A stretch of 64,000 nucleotides of DNA from NCBI RefSeq assembly GCF_013141775.1, contig NZ_WHOB01000097.1:62001-126000 (forward strand). The letters run 5' to 3'. Shown one piece after another: positions 9,184 through 17,366 of this stretch; the first letter of the stretch is position 1, and each line of letters opens with the position of its first letter. Origin of the DNA: Paenibacillus phytohabitans. Its GTDB lineage: Bacteria; Bacillota; Bacilli; Paenibacillales; Paenibacillaceae. A program made the position numbers and the translations under genes. The notes beneath the pieces are model-generated. The model saw only the letters and a program-made list of their open reading frames with translations, was not told where the DNA came from and did not search any database.

Positions 9184-12096
9184 ATGATGAAGCTGAGTTC
9201 AATCAAGAAACCATTCTCCATAGTAATGGCTGCCATCCTGATCATTTCTCTTACAAGCGGTATCTTTAATTTCAGACCCGGGACAGCCAAGGCTGCATCG
9301 GTAGAAAAGACAAGATTTCTGCAATTATATGCCCAGCTGAAAGACCCGGCGAGCGGCTATTTCTCGGCGGAAGGCATTCCTTATCACGCGGTGGAGACCC
9401 TGCTTAGCGAGGCGCCCAACTACGGGCATATGACCACCTCCGAGGCCTACAGCTACTGGATGTGGCTTGAAGTGCTGTATGGCTATAATACCGGAGACTG
9501 GAGCAAGCTCGAAGCCGCCTGGGACAATATGGAGAAATACATCATCCCGGTTAATGAAGGCGACGGCGTGCAGGAGCAGCCGACGATGAGCAATTACAAC
9601 CCGAACAGTCCGGCAACCTACGCCTCGGAGCTTGCCCAGCCGGATCTGTATCCAAGTGCGCTGAACGGCAAATATACGCCGGGCAAGGACCCGCTGGATG
9701 GAGAGCTGAAGTCGACCTACGGCAATAACCAGACCTATCTGATGCACTGGCTGGTGGATGTGGACAACTGGTACGGCTTCGGCAATCTGCTGAATCCTGC
9801 GCATACCGCTGCTTATGTGAATACCTTCCAGCGCGGAGTGCAGGAATCCGTCTGGGAAGCGGTGGCGCATCCTTCACAGGATGACAAATCGTTCGGCAAG
9901 ACGAATGAAGGCTTCATGAGCCTATTCACCAAGGAAAATAGCGTACCTTCCGCACAATGGCGTTATACGAATGCTACAGACGCGGATGCACGCGCTGTGC
10001 AAGCGATGTACTGGGCCAAGGACCTTGGATACACCAATACGGTCTATCTGAACAAAGCCAAGAAAATGGGCGACTTCCTGCGTTATGGCATGTACGATAA
10101 GTACTTCCAGAAAGTCGGCAGCGCTGCTGACGGCACACCTGAAGCGGGAACCGGCAAGGATTCCAGCCAGTATCTGCTGGCCTGGTATACTGCCTGGGGC
10201 GGGGGCCTTGGAACAACCGGCAACTGGGCCTGGAGAATTGGCGCGAGCCATGCGCACCAGGGTTATCAGAATGTGGTTGCAGCCTATGCACTGTCCACTG
10301 CAGACGGCGGCCTGATTCCGGCTTCGGCAACAGCCGGAGAGGATTGGGGCAAATCGCTGACCCGCCAGCTGGAATTCTACAACTGGCTGCAATCCTCTGA
10401 AGGAGCCATTGCGGGAGGAGCTACTAACAGTTATGGCGGTTCATACAGCGCTTATCCCGCCGGAACAAGCACCTTCTATGGCATGGCCTACGACGAGGCT
10501 CCAGTCTACCATGACCCGCCATCCAACAATTGGTTCGGGATGCAGGCCTGGAGTGTGGAACGGGTAGCCGAGCTGTATTACATTCTGGCTTCCAGCGGGG
10601 ATACCACCTCGGCCAATTTCAAAATGGCCAAACGGGTGATTGAGAACTGGATTGACTGGTCTACAGATTATGCCTTTGCGGGCAGCCGTCCGGTAACGGA
10701 TGCCGCCGGCTATTATCTGGACCTGCAGGGAAACCGGATTCTGGGCGGAGATGATCCGCAGATTGCCACCGTGTCCGCACCCGGCGAGTTCTGGATTCCG
10801 GGCAATGTGGAGTGGCAGGGCCAGCCGGATACATGGGGCGGCTTCAACTCTTTTAGCGGCAACAGCGGCCTCAAGGCAGTGACCAAAGATCCCGGACAGG
10901 ATACCGGTGTGCTGGGCAGCTATATTAAAGCGCTTACGTTCTTTGCCGCAGGAAGCAAAGCGGAACACGGCAGTTATACTGCGCTCGGCGGAACCGCTTC
11001 ACAATTGGCCAAGTCCCTGCTGGATACAGCCTGGGGCTACAATGATGGACTGGGAATTACGACGCTTGAGAAGCGGGCGGATTATTTCCGGTTCTTCACC
11101 AAAGAGGTATATTTCCCTGCGGGCTGGACGGGGACCTTCGGCCAAGGAAACACTATACCGGGCAGCGCGACAGTACCTTCTGATCCGGCCAAGGGCGGAA
11201 ACGGAGTCTATGCGAGCTATACCGATGTGCTTCCCGATATCAAAAATGATCCCAAGTGGAGTTACCTGGAAGGCAAGTACAACAGCTCATACAACAAAAC
11301 AACCAAGACATGGGACAATGGCGCACCTGAGTTCACCTATCACCGCTTCTGGTCACAGGTGGACATCGCTACAGCCTATGCGGAATACGACCGGCTAATC
11401 AATAACGGCAGCGGTCCAATACCGACAGCTACACCGACGATAACGCCAACGGCCACGCCAACAGCTACGCCAATAGCTACGCCGACGGTCACTCCAACAG
11501 CTACACCAACGGCCACACCGACAGTAGCGCCAACGGCCACACCAACGGCCACACCAACAGCTACGCCGACGCCAACGGCTACACCGACGACAATGCCAAC
11601 GGCTACACCGACGGTCACGCCAACGGCTACGCCTGCTGCGGCGAACCTGGTGGTTCAATACCGTACAACGGATACGAACGCCACAGATTCGCAGTTCCGT
11701 CCGCAGCTGCGGATTGTCAACAACGGGACGACAGCGGTAGATCTCAGTAAGGTCAAGCTCCGTTACTATTACACGATTGACGGAGAGAAACCTCAGCAGT
11801 TCAATGTCGATTATGCAACACTCGGCGGCAGCAATGTGCTGGGCAGCTTCGTGAAGCTTGATCCTGCGGTTGCAGGAGCGGATTATTATGTGGAGATTTC
11901 CTTCAGCGCCGGTGCCGGCAGTCTGGCACCCGGGGCGAACACCGGGGAAATTCAGCTGCGCATTAACAAAACCGATTGGAGCAATTACAATAAGGCCGAT
12001 GATTATTCCTATGATTCAACTAAAACGGCTTATACAGACTGGAACCGGGTACCACTGTACTTGAATGGCGTACGGCTATGGGGGGTTCAGCCGTAA
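9184..12096 (+). CDS. Secreted GH48 cellobiohydrolase (reducing-end) with CBM3
   Basis: A 970-residue exocellulase with a signal peptide (residues 1 to about 38, ending TAKA-AS). The GH48 catalytic domain (about 40-675) includes TTSEAYSYW, the region of the family's proposed catalytic acid, and many conserved aromatic tunnel residues. A threonine/proline linker of PTATPT units (about 672-752) and a C-terminal CBM3 (about 760-970) follow; the CBM3 is closely similar to that of the preceding GH9 enzyme. GH48 enzymes release cellobiose from reducing ends and act together with GH9 endoglucanases. The start is ATG at 9184 or 9187; GAGAGG is upstream. It is co-transcribed with the GH9 gene and ends at a terminator at 12170. 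Confidence 0.95.
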   Translation: MMKLSSIKKPFSIVMAAILIISLTSGIFNFRPGTAKAASVEKTRFLQLYAQLKDPASGYFSAEGIPYHAVETLLSEAPNYGHMTTSEAYSYWMWLEVLYGYNTGDWSKLEAAWDNMEKYIIPVNEGDGVQEQPTMSNYNPNSPATYASELAQPDLYPSALNGKYTPGKDPLDGELKSTYGNNQTYLMHWLVDVDNWYGFGNLLNPAHTAAYVNTFQRGVQESVWEAVAHPSQDDKSFGKTNEGFMSLFTKENSVPSAQWRYTNATDADARAVQAMYWAKDLGYTNTVYLNKAKKMGDFLRYGMYDKYFQKVGSAADGTPEAGTGKDSSQYLLAWYTAWGGGLGTTGNWAWRIGASHAHQGYQNVVAAYALSTADGGLIPASATAGEDWGKSLTRQLEFYNWLQSSEGAIAGGATNSYGGSYSAYPAGTSTFYGMAYDEAPVYHDPPSNNWFGMQAWSVERVAELYYILASSGDTTSANFKMAKRVIENWIDWSTDYAFAGSRPVTDAAGYYLDLQGNRILGGDDPQIATVSAPGEFWIPGNVEWQGQPDTWGGFNSFSGNSGLKAVTKDPGQDTGVLGSYIKALTFFAAGSKAEHGSYTALGGTASQLAKSLLDTAWGYNDGLGITTLEKRADYFRFFTKEVYFPAGWTGTFGQGNTIPGSATVPSDPAKGGNGVYASYTDVLPDIKNDPKWSYLEGKYNSSYNKTTKTWDNGAPEFTYHRFWSQVDIATAYAEYDRLINNGSGPIPTATPTITPTATPTATPIATPTVTPTATPTATPTVAPTATPTATPTATPTPTATPTTMPTATPTVTPTATPAAANLVVQYRTTDTNATDSQFRPQLRIVNNGTTAVDLSKVKLRYYYTIDGEKPQQFNVDYATLGGSNVLGSFVKLDPAVAGADYYVEISFSAGAGSLAPGANTGEIQLRINKTDWSNYNKADDYSYDSTKTAYTDWNRVPLYLNGVRLWGVQP
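11419..11635 (+). repeat. Low-complexity PT-linker repeat within the GH48 gene
   Basis: Degenerate 12- and 18-bp units of CCAACGGCCACACCGACAG type encode the PTATPT linker. The DNA repetition makes spurious long ORFs on the opposite strand. Unit number probably varies between strains. Confidence 0.85.
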
Positions 12097-12169
12097 TAAA
12101 GCGGACATTCCGTTGCCGGAATCCGGCCGGAATCTGCTGGTCTGAGCATTATCCCGTACAATAACGAAT

Positions 12170-12216
12170 AAAAGAACCTTCAGCTCCACCATCCGGTGGT
12201 GTTGAAGGTTCTTTTG
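12170..12216. terminator. Bidirectional terminator between GH48 and mnmA
   Basis: Arms AAAGAACCTTCA and TGAAGGTTCTTT with an inner CCACC/GGTGG stem, T-rich on both outer sides. It serves both the + strand cellulase operon and the - strand mnmA. Confidence 0.88.
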
Positions 12217-12252
12217 TATGCATTAGGGGCTCGTCTCAGGCAGGTGATGCAG

Positions 12253-13386
12253 TTACACCTGCGGCAGCGGCACAACCTTCTCGGCAGTCTCAATGGTTCC
12301 GCCGCCCAGACACGTATCACCAAGGTAGAACACCACAGCCTGTCCCGGCGTGATCGCCTTCTGCTGAACATCAAATGCAACATGCACGGTTCCGTCCTCC
12401 TGCTTCGTCAGCGTAACGCCCTGATCCGGCTGGCGGTAGCGGAACTTGGCGGTGCACTTCAGCGGCGTATCGCCCAGTGTAGCTGCATCAATCCAGTTCA
12501 CGCCGGAGGCTATGAGGCTGGTGGAGTACAGGCTGACATGCTTCTCGCCCTGTACAACATACAGGGTATTGCTTGCCAGATCCTTCTCGGCCACGAACCA
12601 CGGTTCACCTGTGCCGGAGCCGCCGATGCCAAGACCCTGGCGCTGGCCCAGCGTGTAATACATGAGGCCGTCGTGACGGCCTTTGACTTCACCGGTGGCG
12701 ATATCGACCATATTGCCCGACTGTGCCGGCAGGTATTGGCTTAAGAATTCACGGAAATTGCGTTCTCCGATGAAGCAGACGCCGGTGCTGTCTTTTTTCT
12801 TGGCGGTGTAGAGTCCGGCTTCCTCGGCAATTCTCCGCACCTCAGGCTTCGGCAGATGCCCGATCGGGAACATGGCCTTGGAGAGCTGGTACTGGTTCAG
12901 CGCATTGAGGAAATAAGTCTGGTCTTTGTTGTTGTCCACGCCGCGCAGCAGCTTGAACATGCCGTCTTCTTCCACTACCCGGGCGTAGTGCCCGGTAGCC
13001 ACGTAATCAGCGCCAAGCTGCAGCGCTTTGTTCAGGAATTCCCCGAACTTGATCTCGCGGTTGCACATCACATCCGGATTCGGTGTCCGGCCGGCCTTAT
13101 ATTCTTCGAGGAAATAGGAAAAGACTTTATCAAAGTATTCCTTCTCGAAATTAACGGTATAGTAAGGAATATCGATCTGCTCGCACACGCGGCGCACATC
13201 CTCGGCATCGGTCTCAGCCGTACATACGCCGAACTCGTCGGTATCATCCCAATTCTTCATGAAGATGCCGATGACATCATAACCCTGCTGCTTCAGCAGA
13301 AGCGCTGTAACAGAGGAATCGACCCCACCCGACATACCGACGACGACACGGATATCCTGATTAGCTTTTGTCATCGTGATCACCAT
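12253..13386 (-). CDS. mnmA: tRNA-specific 2-thiouridylase
   Basis: The 377-residue enzyme places sulfur on uridine 34 of tRNA-Lys, Glu and Gln. The PP-loop SGGVDSSV is near residue 18. The two catalytic cysteines are in GRTPNPDVMCNREIKFG and STGVCFIGER. The C-terminal half has the beta-barrel substrate domain (GQAVVFYLGDTCLGGG). Sulfur comes from a cysteine desulfurase; in Bacillus this is YrvO, encoded next to it, while here the likely partner is at 35602, separated by about 22 kb of other DNA. The start could be residue 1 or the internal MTKANQ at codon 5. It is divergent from cymR; a TATAAT on the - strand (13438-13443) is a likely -10. Confidence 0.96.
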   Translation of the reverse strand: MVITMTKANQDIRVVVGMSGGVDSSVTALLLKQQGYDVIGIFMKNWDDTDEFGVCTAETDAEDVRRVCEQIDIPYYTVNFEKEYFDKVFSYFLEEYKAGRTPNPDVMCNREIKFGEFLNKALQLGADYVATGHYARVVEEDGMFKLLRGVDNNKDQTYFLNALNQYQLSKAMFPIGHLPKPEVRRIAEEAGLYTAKKKDSTGVCFIGERNFREFLSQYLPAQSGNMVDIATGEVKGRHDGLMYYTLGQRQGLGIGGSGTGEPWFVAEKDLASNTLYVVQGEKHVSLYSTSLIASGVNWIDAATLGDTPLKCTAKFRYRQPDQGVTLTKQEDGTVHVAFDVQQKAITPGQAVVFYLGDTCLGGGTIETAEKVVPLPQV

Positions 13387-13693
13387 TTTCTATGCACAAA
13401 ATACCGGCGTTCTGACTGAACACCCGGCTCATTGTGTATTATAACATACCTGTCTACCCCAAACAGGAGAAGGCTGTTATAAAATATAGCGGAAAACGGT
13501 TCAAAATTGACAATTTGTCCACCACTGGTGAACAAAATCGCGAATTATTCCCGTTGGGTGTTCCAAATGTGTCCAAAGATATGATAACATAAGCTGAGAG
13601 CAAACATCGGAATACGTTGATATGACATATCTCATGTCTAACCAGCGAAACAGGAACCACAGAACCAGCAACTAAACCGAAAGAGGTGCCCCT
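13387..13693. promoter_or_regulatory. Divergent mnmA/cymR promoter region
   Basis: A 307-bp gap without a gene. On the - strand a TATAAT (13438-13443) serves mnmA; on the + strand a TATGAT (13580-13585) is the best -10 for cymR. A short dyad CACC-ACT-GGTG lies at 13520-13530. No riboswitch was recognised. Confidence 0.4.
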
Positions 13694-14113
13694 TTGAAAA
13701 TATCAACCAAAGGACGTTACGGATTAACCATTATGATGGAGCTTGCCCTGAGATTTGGTGAAGGGCCAACATCACTTAAGAGCATTGCCGAGAAAAACGG
13801 ACTTTCCGAGCATTATCTGGAGCAACTGATCGCCCCGCTGCGTAATGCCGGACTTGTAAAAAGTATCCGCGGCGCATACGGCGGGTATATTCTGTCCCGC
13901 GAGACCAGCACCATTACTGCCGGAGACATCATCCGTGTACTGGAAGGCCCGATTTCTCCTGTGGACTTCACAGAAGAAGATGACCCGGCCAAGCGCGACC
14001 TGTGGCTGCGCATCCGCGACAGCATCGCCGATGTGCTGGACTCCACCACATTATCCGACCTGATCAACTTCAAGGAAGAGAGCCACGCGGATAATTATAT
14101 GTTCTATATTTAA
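13694..14113 (+). CDS. cymR: Rrf2-family transcriptional regulator, CymR-like
   Basis: A 139-residue winged-HTH protein opening MKISTKGRYGLTIMMELA, with the recognition-helix region SLKSIAEKNGLSEHYLEQLIAPLRNAGLVKS and the wing IRGAYGGY. It lacks the three cysteines that bind the Fe-S cluster in IscR, so it belongs with CymR, the master repressor of cysteine metabolism that works with CysK in Bacillus. ATG at 13694 follows AAAGAGGTG. In Bacillus it is followed directly by the cysteine desulfurase yrvO; here a prophage begins 45 bp after its stop codon and the desulfurase is at 35602. The Rrf2 assignment is sure, the CymR role likely. Confidence 0.9.
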   Translation: MKISTKGRYGLTIMMELALRFGEGPTSLKSIAEKNGLSEHYLEQLIAPLRNAGLVKSIRGAYGGYILSRETSTITAGDIIRVLEGPISPVDFTEEDDPAKRDLWLRIRDSIADVLDSTTLSDLINFKEESHADNYMFYI

Positions 14114-14157
14114 CAGGGGCTTGAAACCTGTTGATTTCAAAGGGATTTTTGAAAAGT

Positions 14158-14179
14158 GTTACCCGCAAATTACCCGTAA
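14158..14179 (+). repeat. Left copy of the 22-bp prophage end repeat
   Basis: The site starts GTTACCCGC and ends ATTACCCGTAA. It directly follows the integrase stop codon and matches 21062-21083 with one mismatch. It contains two tandem TTACCCGnAA half-units, which is typical of integrase arm-type sites, so the true crossover core may lie just outside. Confidence 0.6.
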
Positions 14180-14180
14180 T

Positions 14181-15413
14181 TTACTGATTCATTGCCCATT
14201 CAAAGTCGTCTGCAATTTCGTATTGCCGTTGCTTTGTTACATGGAGATAGATCAATTCAGTTACTTTAGAATTGCTTTTATGGCCGATACGGGCCTGGAT
14301 CTCTGGTAATCCTACACGCGGATTCGATGCGAGTAGGGATACATGTGTGTGACGTAGGCTATGAGGTGTAAGCTGGGTTGGTAGCCCGGCTTTCCCTAGC
14401 ACTGCTTTCATAATTTTAGGCATAGACGTAATTTGGATTGGATATCCTGGCAGGGATGGACACCAGAAGACGAAGTCATCTTTTGGGTTAAAGGTTTTGG
14501 CAGACAGTTTTTCTTCACGCTGCCAACCTTTTAGCAGCTCCAGAGCTTTAGCTACAGTGTCGCCAAAACTAATTATCCGTTCACTCTGATCATTCTTTGT
14601 AGGGATAAAAATGTAATTACGGACGCTTGTACCGTAAATCTGCTTGTTTACATCAATTGTCCGTTTTTCCATGTCGATGTCTTCCCACTGCAAGCCACCG
14701 GCTTCACTGATTCGTAACCCTGTATAAGCCAATACAACGAATAAAGCCCATAGGTTAATAGTTAATATGAACCGACACAACTGAAGAAAAGCTTTCAACT
14801 CATCCTTCTCAAGAAATTTTGGGAGGACTTGTTTTTTCTCTCCCTTTTTTCTTGCTACTTTTTTATCTTTTGGGATTACGGCATCTGCAGTTGGATCGGA
14901 TTCTATTAACCCATTTCTTTTGGCATGTTTAAACATGAGAGAAGCTGCGGTATGGACTGCTGTAATTGTATTTCGGCTTTTTCCTTCTTCCTTCAGGTGG
15001 TATAACAATTCTTGATAAAACCCCGCAGTTACCTCAGGTAAAGTAAAACCTCCAAATTTTTTTAGTATGATTCCAAGTCCATACTTCCTGTTTTCAATCG
15101 TATTGCCGGTTGGCTCACGTTCAATAATGTAATGCTTAAGCCAACTTTTACCCCAGACGCTAACTGTTAGTTCCTCTTTGTGTTTTAGCGTTTTTTGAAT
15201 CTTTTGGGCTTGAATAAGGATTCCGAAGTCGACTGCTTCTTGGATTGTTTCAAAGCGTGGGGACTCTTTCTCCTTGCTGTCCTTGACTTCCTTGCCATCG
15301 ACAAGTTTCGTGACGGGCACATAGTACCGATAGGTGTATTTACCGTCTCGCTCTCGTACATTGGTTGGAAGCTCGTTCTTAGCATTTTTCATCCTTTTTT
15401 CTCCTTTACGCAA
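14181..15413 (-). CDS. Phage-type tyrosine integrase
   Basis: The 410-residue recombinase integrates and excises the prophage. An AP2-like arm-binding N-terminus (RDGKYTYRYYVPV) is followed by a SAM-like core-binding domain (about residues 90-185) and the catalytic domain. The catalytic residues visible are Arg in TGLRISEAGGL, His-x-x-Arg in HSLRHTH, His in ARIGHKS, and a C-terminal Tyr in LIYLHVT. All key residues are present, so the enzyme may still be active. The start may be the internal MKNAKNEL seven codons in. It points outwards towards cymR, with its stop codon touching the 22-bp end repeat. Confidence 0.93.
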   Translation of the reverse strand: MRKGEKRMKNAKNELPTNVRERDGKYTYRYYVPVTKLVDGKEVKDSKEKESPRFETIQEAVDFGILIQAQKIQKTLKHKEELTVSVWGKSWLKHYIIEREPTGNTIENRKYGLGIILKKFGGFTLPEVTAGFYQELLYHLKEEGKSRNTITAVHTAASLMFKHAKRNGLIESDPTADAVIPKDKKVARKKGEKKQVLPKFLEKDELKAFLQLCRFILTINLWALFVVLAYTGLRISEAGGLQWEDIDMEKRTIDVNKQIYGTSVRNYIFIPTKNDQSERIISFGDTVAKALELLKGWQREEKLSAKTFNPKDDFVFWCPSLPGYPIQITSMPKIMKAVLGKAGLPTQLTPHSLRHTHVSLLASNPRVGLPEIQARIGHKSNSKVTELIYLHVTKQRQYEIADDFEWAMNQ

Positions 15414-15471
15414 ACATATGTTCTGTTTTTGGCTATATATAAACAGCCTCTCGGCTGAAGAGCGCGGGGGG

Positions 15472-15930
15472 TTATAGGTGGACTTTAACGCCCCTCAGAG
15501 GATCGAGATAGACTATGTAATTATCAATTGTCGAAAGGAGGCCAAATTGATCCTTATATCGATCAACCGCCACTTGTAAAAACTCTTCAGTAACATTTAA
15601 AAATTCTGCAATTTCATAACGATCCTTCGCACCCGAATGGTAGGCTTGTACAATAGCAGGCAGCGGAATGATTCTTTGATATGCCCATTGTCTCGCTTTG
15701 AGCTCCTGTTTGCGATTTCTAATATCTGTTTGGTCAAGGATATCACCTGTTGTTGTCTCATAATGGCCGATCTCCTCGGCAAGAATACAATGCTTTTCCA
15801 TAACTGATAGGGATTTATCCAGCCAAATGATTTTATCTTGATACAGGCCCTTAAGTTTCCCACGGAACGTTACCTCATAAACTTCAATCCCTCTCACATC
15901 TGCATCTTTCATGAGGTTCTGATAGGTCAA
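15472..15930 (-). CDS. ImmA/IrrE-family metallopeptidase
   Basis: A 152-residue phage or ICE-type peptidase that normally cleaves the neighbouring Xre repressor to induce the element. The zinc region is HCILAEEIGHYETTTGD, with E-E-x-G-H in place of the classical HExxH, as is common in phage members of this family. The C-terminal part resembles a phage wHTH-like tail (AEFLNVTEEFLQVAVDRYKDQFG). It is 7 bp from the truncated repressor, the usual ImmA-ImmR arrangement. Since the repressor lacks most of its HTH, this peptidase has probably lost its normal substrate here. Confidence 0.82.
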   Translation of the reverse strand: MTYQNLMKDADVRGIEVYEVTFRGKLKGLYQDKIIWLDKSLSVMEKHCILAEEIGHYETTTGDILDQTDIRNRKQELKARQWAYQRIIPLPAIVQAYHSGAKDRYEIAEFLNVTEEFLQVAVDRYKDQFGLLSTIDNYIVYLDPLRGVKVHL

Positions 15931-15936
15931 TGCGTG

Positions 15937-16260
15937 TCACTCCTCGGTGCGAGGTCCTCTCTTCATTTTGACAAATTGTTTAAACCGTTCGATTTCTTCC
16001 AGTTCTTCTTCAGTCCACTCTTCACCGTCATGATGGGCGGCAATAGTGGATGTGTCTTTCTTCAAATCGGATTTATCAGTTTCTACTTGTTCGCTCTCAT
16101 TAAATAAATCCTTAACAAAATCGACATCCTCGGTAGGTAAGCCCTCAAAGTATCCTGCTTGCTCCATTAGCTGTCCGTAAGTATGCGGTCTTAAGTGAGG
16201 AGCTAAAGCTCTAAGTGTTTCGGGCTGGGGGCGCTGTGTTCCGGCTTCAATTCTTGAAAG
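15937..16260 (-). pseudogene. Xre-family prophage repressor, 5' end deleted
   Basis: The reading frame is open without a start up to about 16260 and reads LSRIEAGTQRPQPETLRALAPHL, the second half of an Xre helix-turn-helix. It continues through GQLMEQAGYFEGLP and an acidic C-terminus to the stop at 15937. Upstream of the Leu codon (16258-16260) the frame reads Pro-His-His-stop, and the sequence has switched to the ribosome site of the small gene at 16272. The first 30 or so residues of the HTH are missing. An internal ATG at 16167 could give a 76-residue fragment without DNA-binding ability. The break marks the edge of a large internal deletion. Confidence 0.85.
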
Positions 16261-16271
16261 GGGGTGATGTC

Positions 16272-16400
16272 ATGATGGCAATGTTTTTCGCACAACGCGT
16301 AATCTTGGGTAAAACCAAGTACGCCGAGGTTCCGAAGACTCTGCAACCGGGAGTACTGGAGATCCTGGTTGATAGTGGAGTGGAATATCTGGCTGAATAG
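16272..16400 (+). CDS. Small phage protein, CD1375-like
   Basis: A 42-residue protein, MMAMFFAQRVILGKT and on to VDSGVEYLAE. ATG at 16272 lies just after GAAAGGGGGTGATGTC, a strong ribosome site. Length, the R-V-I-x-G-K-T-x-Y-x-x-VP pattern and the place before the lysis genes match the small phage proteins annotated as CD1375 family, found in the tail-end region of Firmicute phages. The function is unknown. It marks the right-hand side of the internal deletion, since it directly abuts the broken repressor. Confidence 0.65.
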   Translation: MMAMFFAQRVILGKTKYAEVPKTLQPGVLEILVDSGVEYLAE

Positions 16401-16409
16401 ATAGAATTT

Positions 16410-16467
16410 GCTGGCGCCCATAGAGGCGTTTTTATTTTGCCCTCGGAGCTGCTTCGGGGGCTTTTTT
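16410..16467 (+). terminator. Tandem hairpin terminators
   Basis: GCGCC-CATAGA-GGCG followed by TTTTTATTTT, then GCCCTCGGA-GCTGC-TTCGGGGGC followed by TTTTTT. They separate the CD1375-like gene from the lysis genes. Confidence 0.65.
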
Positions 16468-16499
16468 ACACACCATTAGAGATAGAGGGGAGCGGGGGA

Positions 16500-16823
16500 A
16501 TGGATAGCAATAATGTATCAAACTTGGAAAAGCTGCTGCTGCTCGCAGACAAATACGGCTTGGCTTACATTGTGGCGCTGGTACTGGTGTTTATCGTCTT
16601 TGGTTTTGTGAGAGACATCCGGCGCGGGAAATGGGTGCCGCGTGAGCTGCTGGATCGTGCAGAAGAAGATCGGGACCGGCTGCAAGCAATCCTCGACAAA
16701 GAGCGGTCAGACTTCATGGCACCGACACTTCAAGTGCTGCAGAGGCTCAAAATAGATCATGCCGCAAGTAATGCCGGCAATGATGAGGACAGGGGAGGAG
16801 AACCGTGTTTGGTCAATGGATAA
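16500..16823 (+). CDS. Small membrane protein of the prophage lysis region
   Basis: A 107-residue protein with one clear membrane segment near residues 22-42 (LAYIVALVLVFIVFGFV), then a basic RDIRRGKW and a charged, probably coiled-coil tail. ATG at 16500 follows GGGGAGCGGGGGA. Size, topology and location resemble phage holin-associated or Bhl-like proteins, but no family is recognised with certainty. The stop codon overlaps the start of the next gene, which suggests translational coupling. Confidence 0.65.
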   Translation: MDSNNVSNLEKLLLLADKYGLAYIVALVLVFIVFGFVRDIRRGKWVPRELLDRAEEDRDRLQAILDKERSDFMAPTLQVLQRLKIDHAASNAGNDEDRGGEPCLVNG

Positions 16824-17002
16824 AACGTTTATCGCCCCAGCATAAAGAGAGAGAAAAGGAGCTGGCGTGGGCATCCCGCAGGGTATCATTTGCGATTGCC
16901 AGATACAAGGATACCTCCAAGGACATTCAAGAGGAGATCCGGAATAACGGTTTTGCCGAATTTTTAATTTATGATCGGGGTGTTAATCATGGGGGGCATT
17001 GA
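16805..17002 (+). CDS. Small hypothetical phage protein
   Basis: A 65-residue, basic, soluble-looking protein (FGQWIKRLSPQHKEREKELAWASRR), starting GTG at 16805 inside the end of the preceding gene with GGGGAGGAGAACC upstream as ribosome site. No known domain is recognised. Its tight overlap with both neighbours supports its being real. It is probably part of the lysis or tail-completion cassette. Confidence 0.5.
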   Translation: MFGQWIKRLSPQHKEREKELAWASRRVSFAIARYKDTSKDIQEEIRNNGFAEFLIYDRGVNHGGH

Positions 17003-17366
17003 TATCTTGTTACTAATTGCATACGGTATTTCATTTATTTGTGCGCTGCTGCTTATGGCCGCGCTTTTTTTATACTTCCGAAAGAGATTCCGCGCCCGGG
17101 TGGTGAGCTTGTTCATGCTGGCGGCGTTCTTCTTCCTGGGGGCATATACGGTCAAGATGGCCGTAGCATTTTGGATTCGCTTCAGCAAATTTACTGCCGG
17201 TGATGCTGTGCTTGCTGCGCTTAAATCCAATGCATGGGCTGCGGCTCAGGTCGGCACAACATTAGGGCTGATGATACTGACGTATCTCATGTATACCCGG
17301 CGGCAGGATCTGTTTATGATCTTCCCGGCTGTTAAAGAGGAGGTTAAGCAAGATGTTGACGCTTGA
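16989..17366 (+). CDS. Four-helix membrane protein of the prophage
   Basis: About 125 residues (MGGIDILLLIAYGISFICALLLMAALFLY and on) with three to four hydrophobic segments and a charged C-terminal tail. The ATG at 16989 is chosen because it opens a protein-like sequence; an ATG at 16971 is possible. It ends inside the start of the endolysin gene. No specific family is recognised; a holin-like or membrane-associated role in lysis is inferred only from its place. Confidence 0.55.
   Translation: MGGIDILLLIAYGISFICALLLMAALFLYFRKRFRARVVSLFMLAAFFFLGAYTVKMAVAFWIRFSKFTAGDAVLAALKSNAWAAAQVGTTLGLMILTYLMYTRRQDLFMIFPAVKEEVKQDVDA

Noticed and set aside
11376..11658. Valine/glycine- and arginine-rich ORFs on the - strand in the GH48 linker
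   Set aside because: Antisense shadows of the PTATPT linker repeat.
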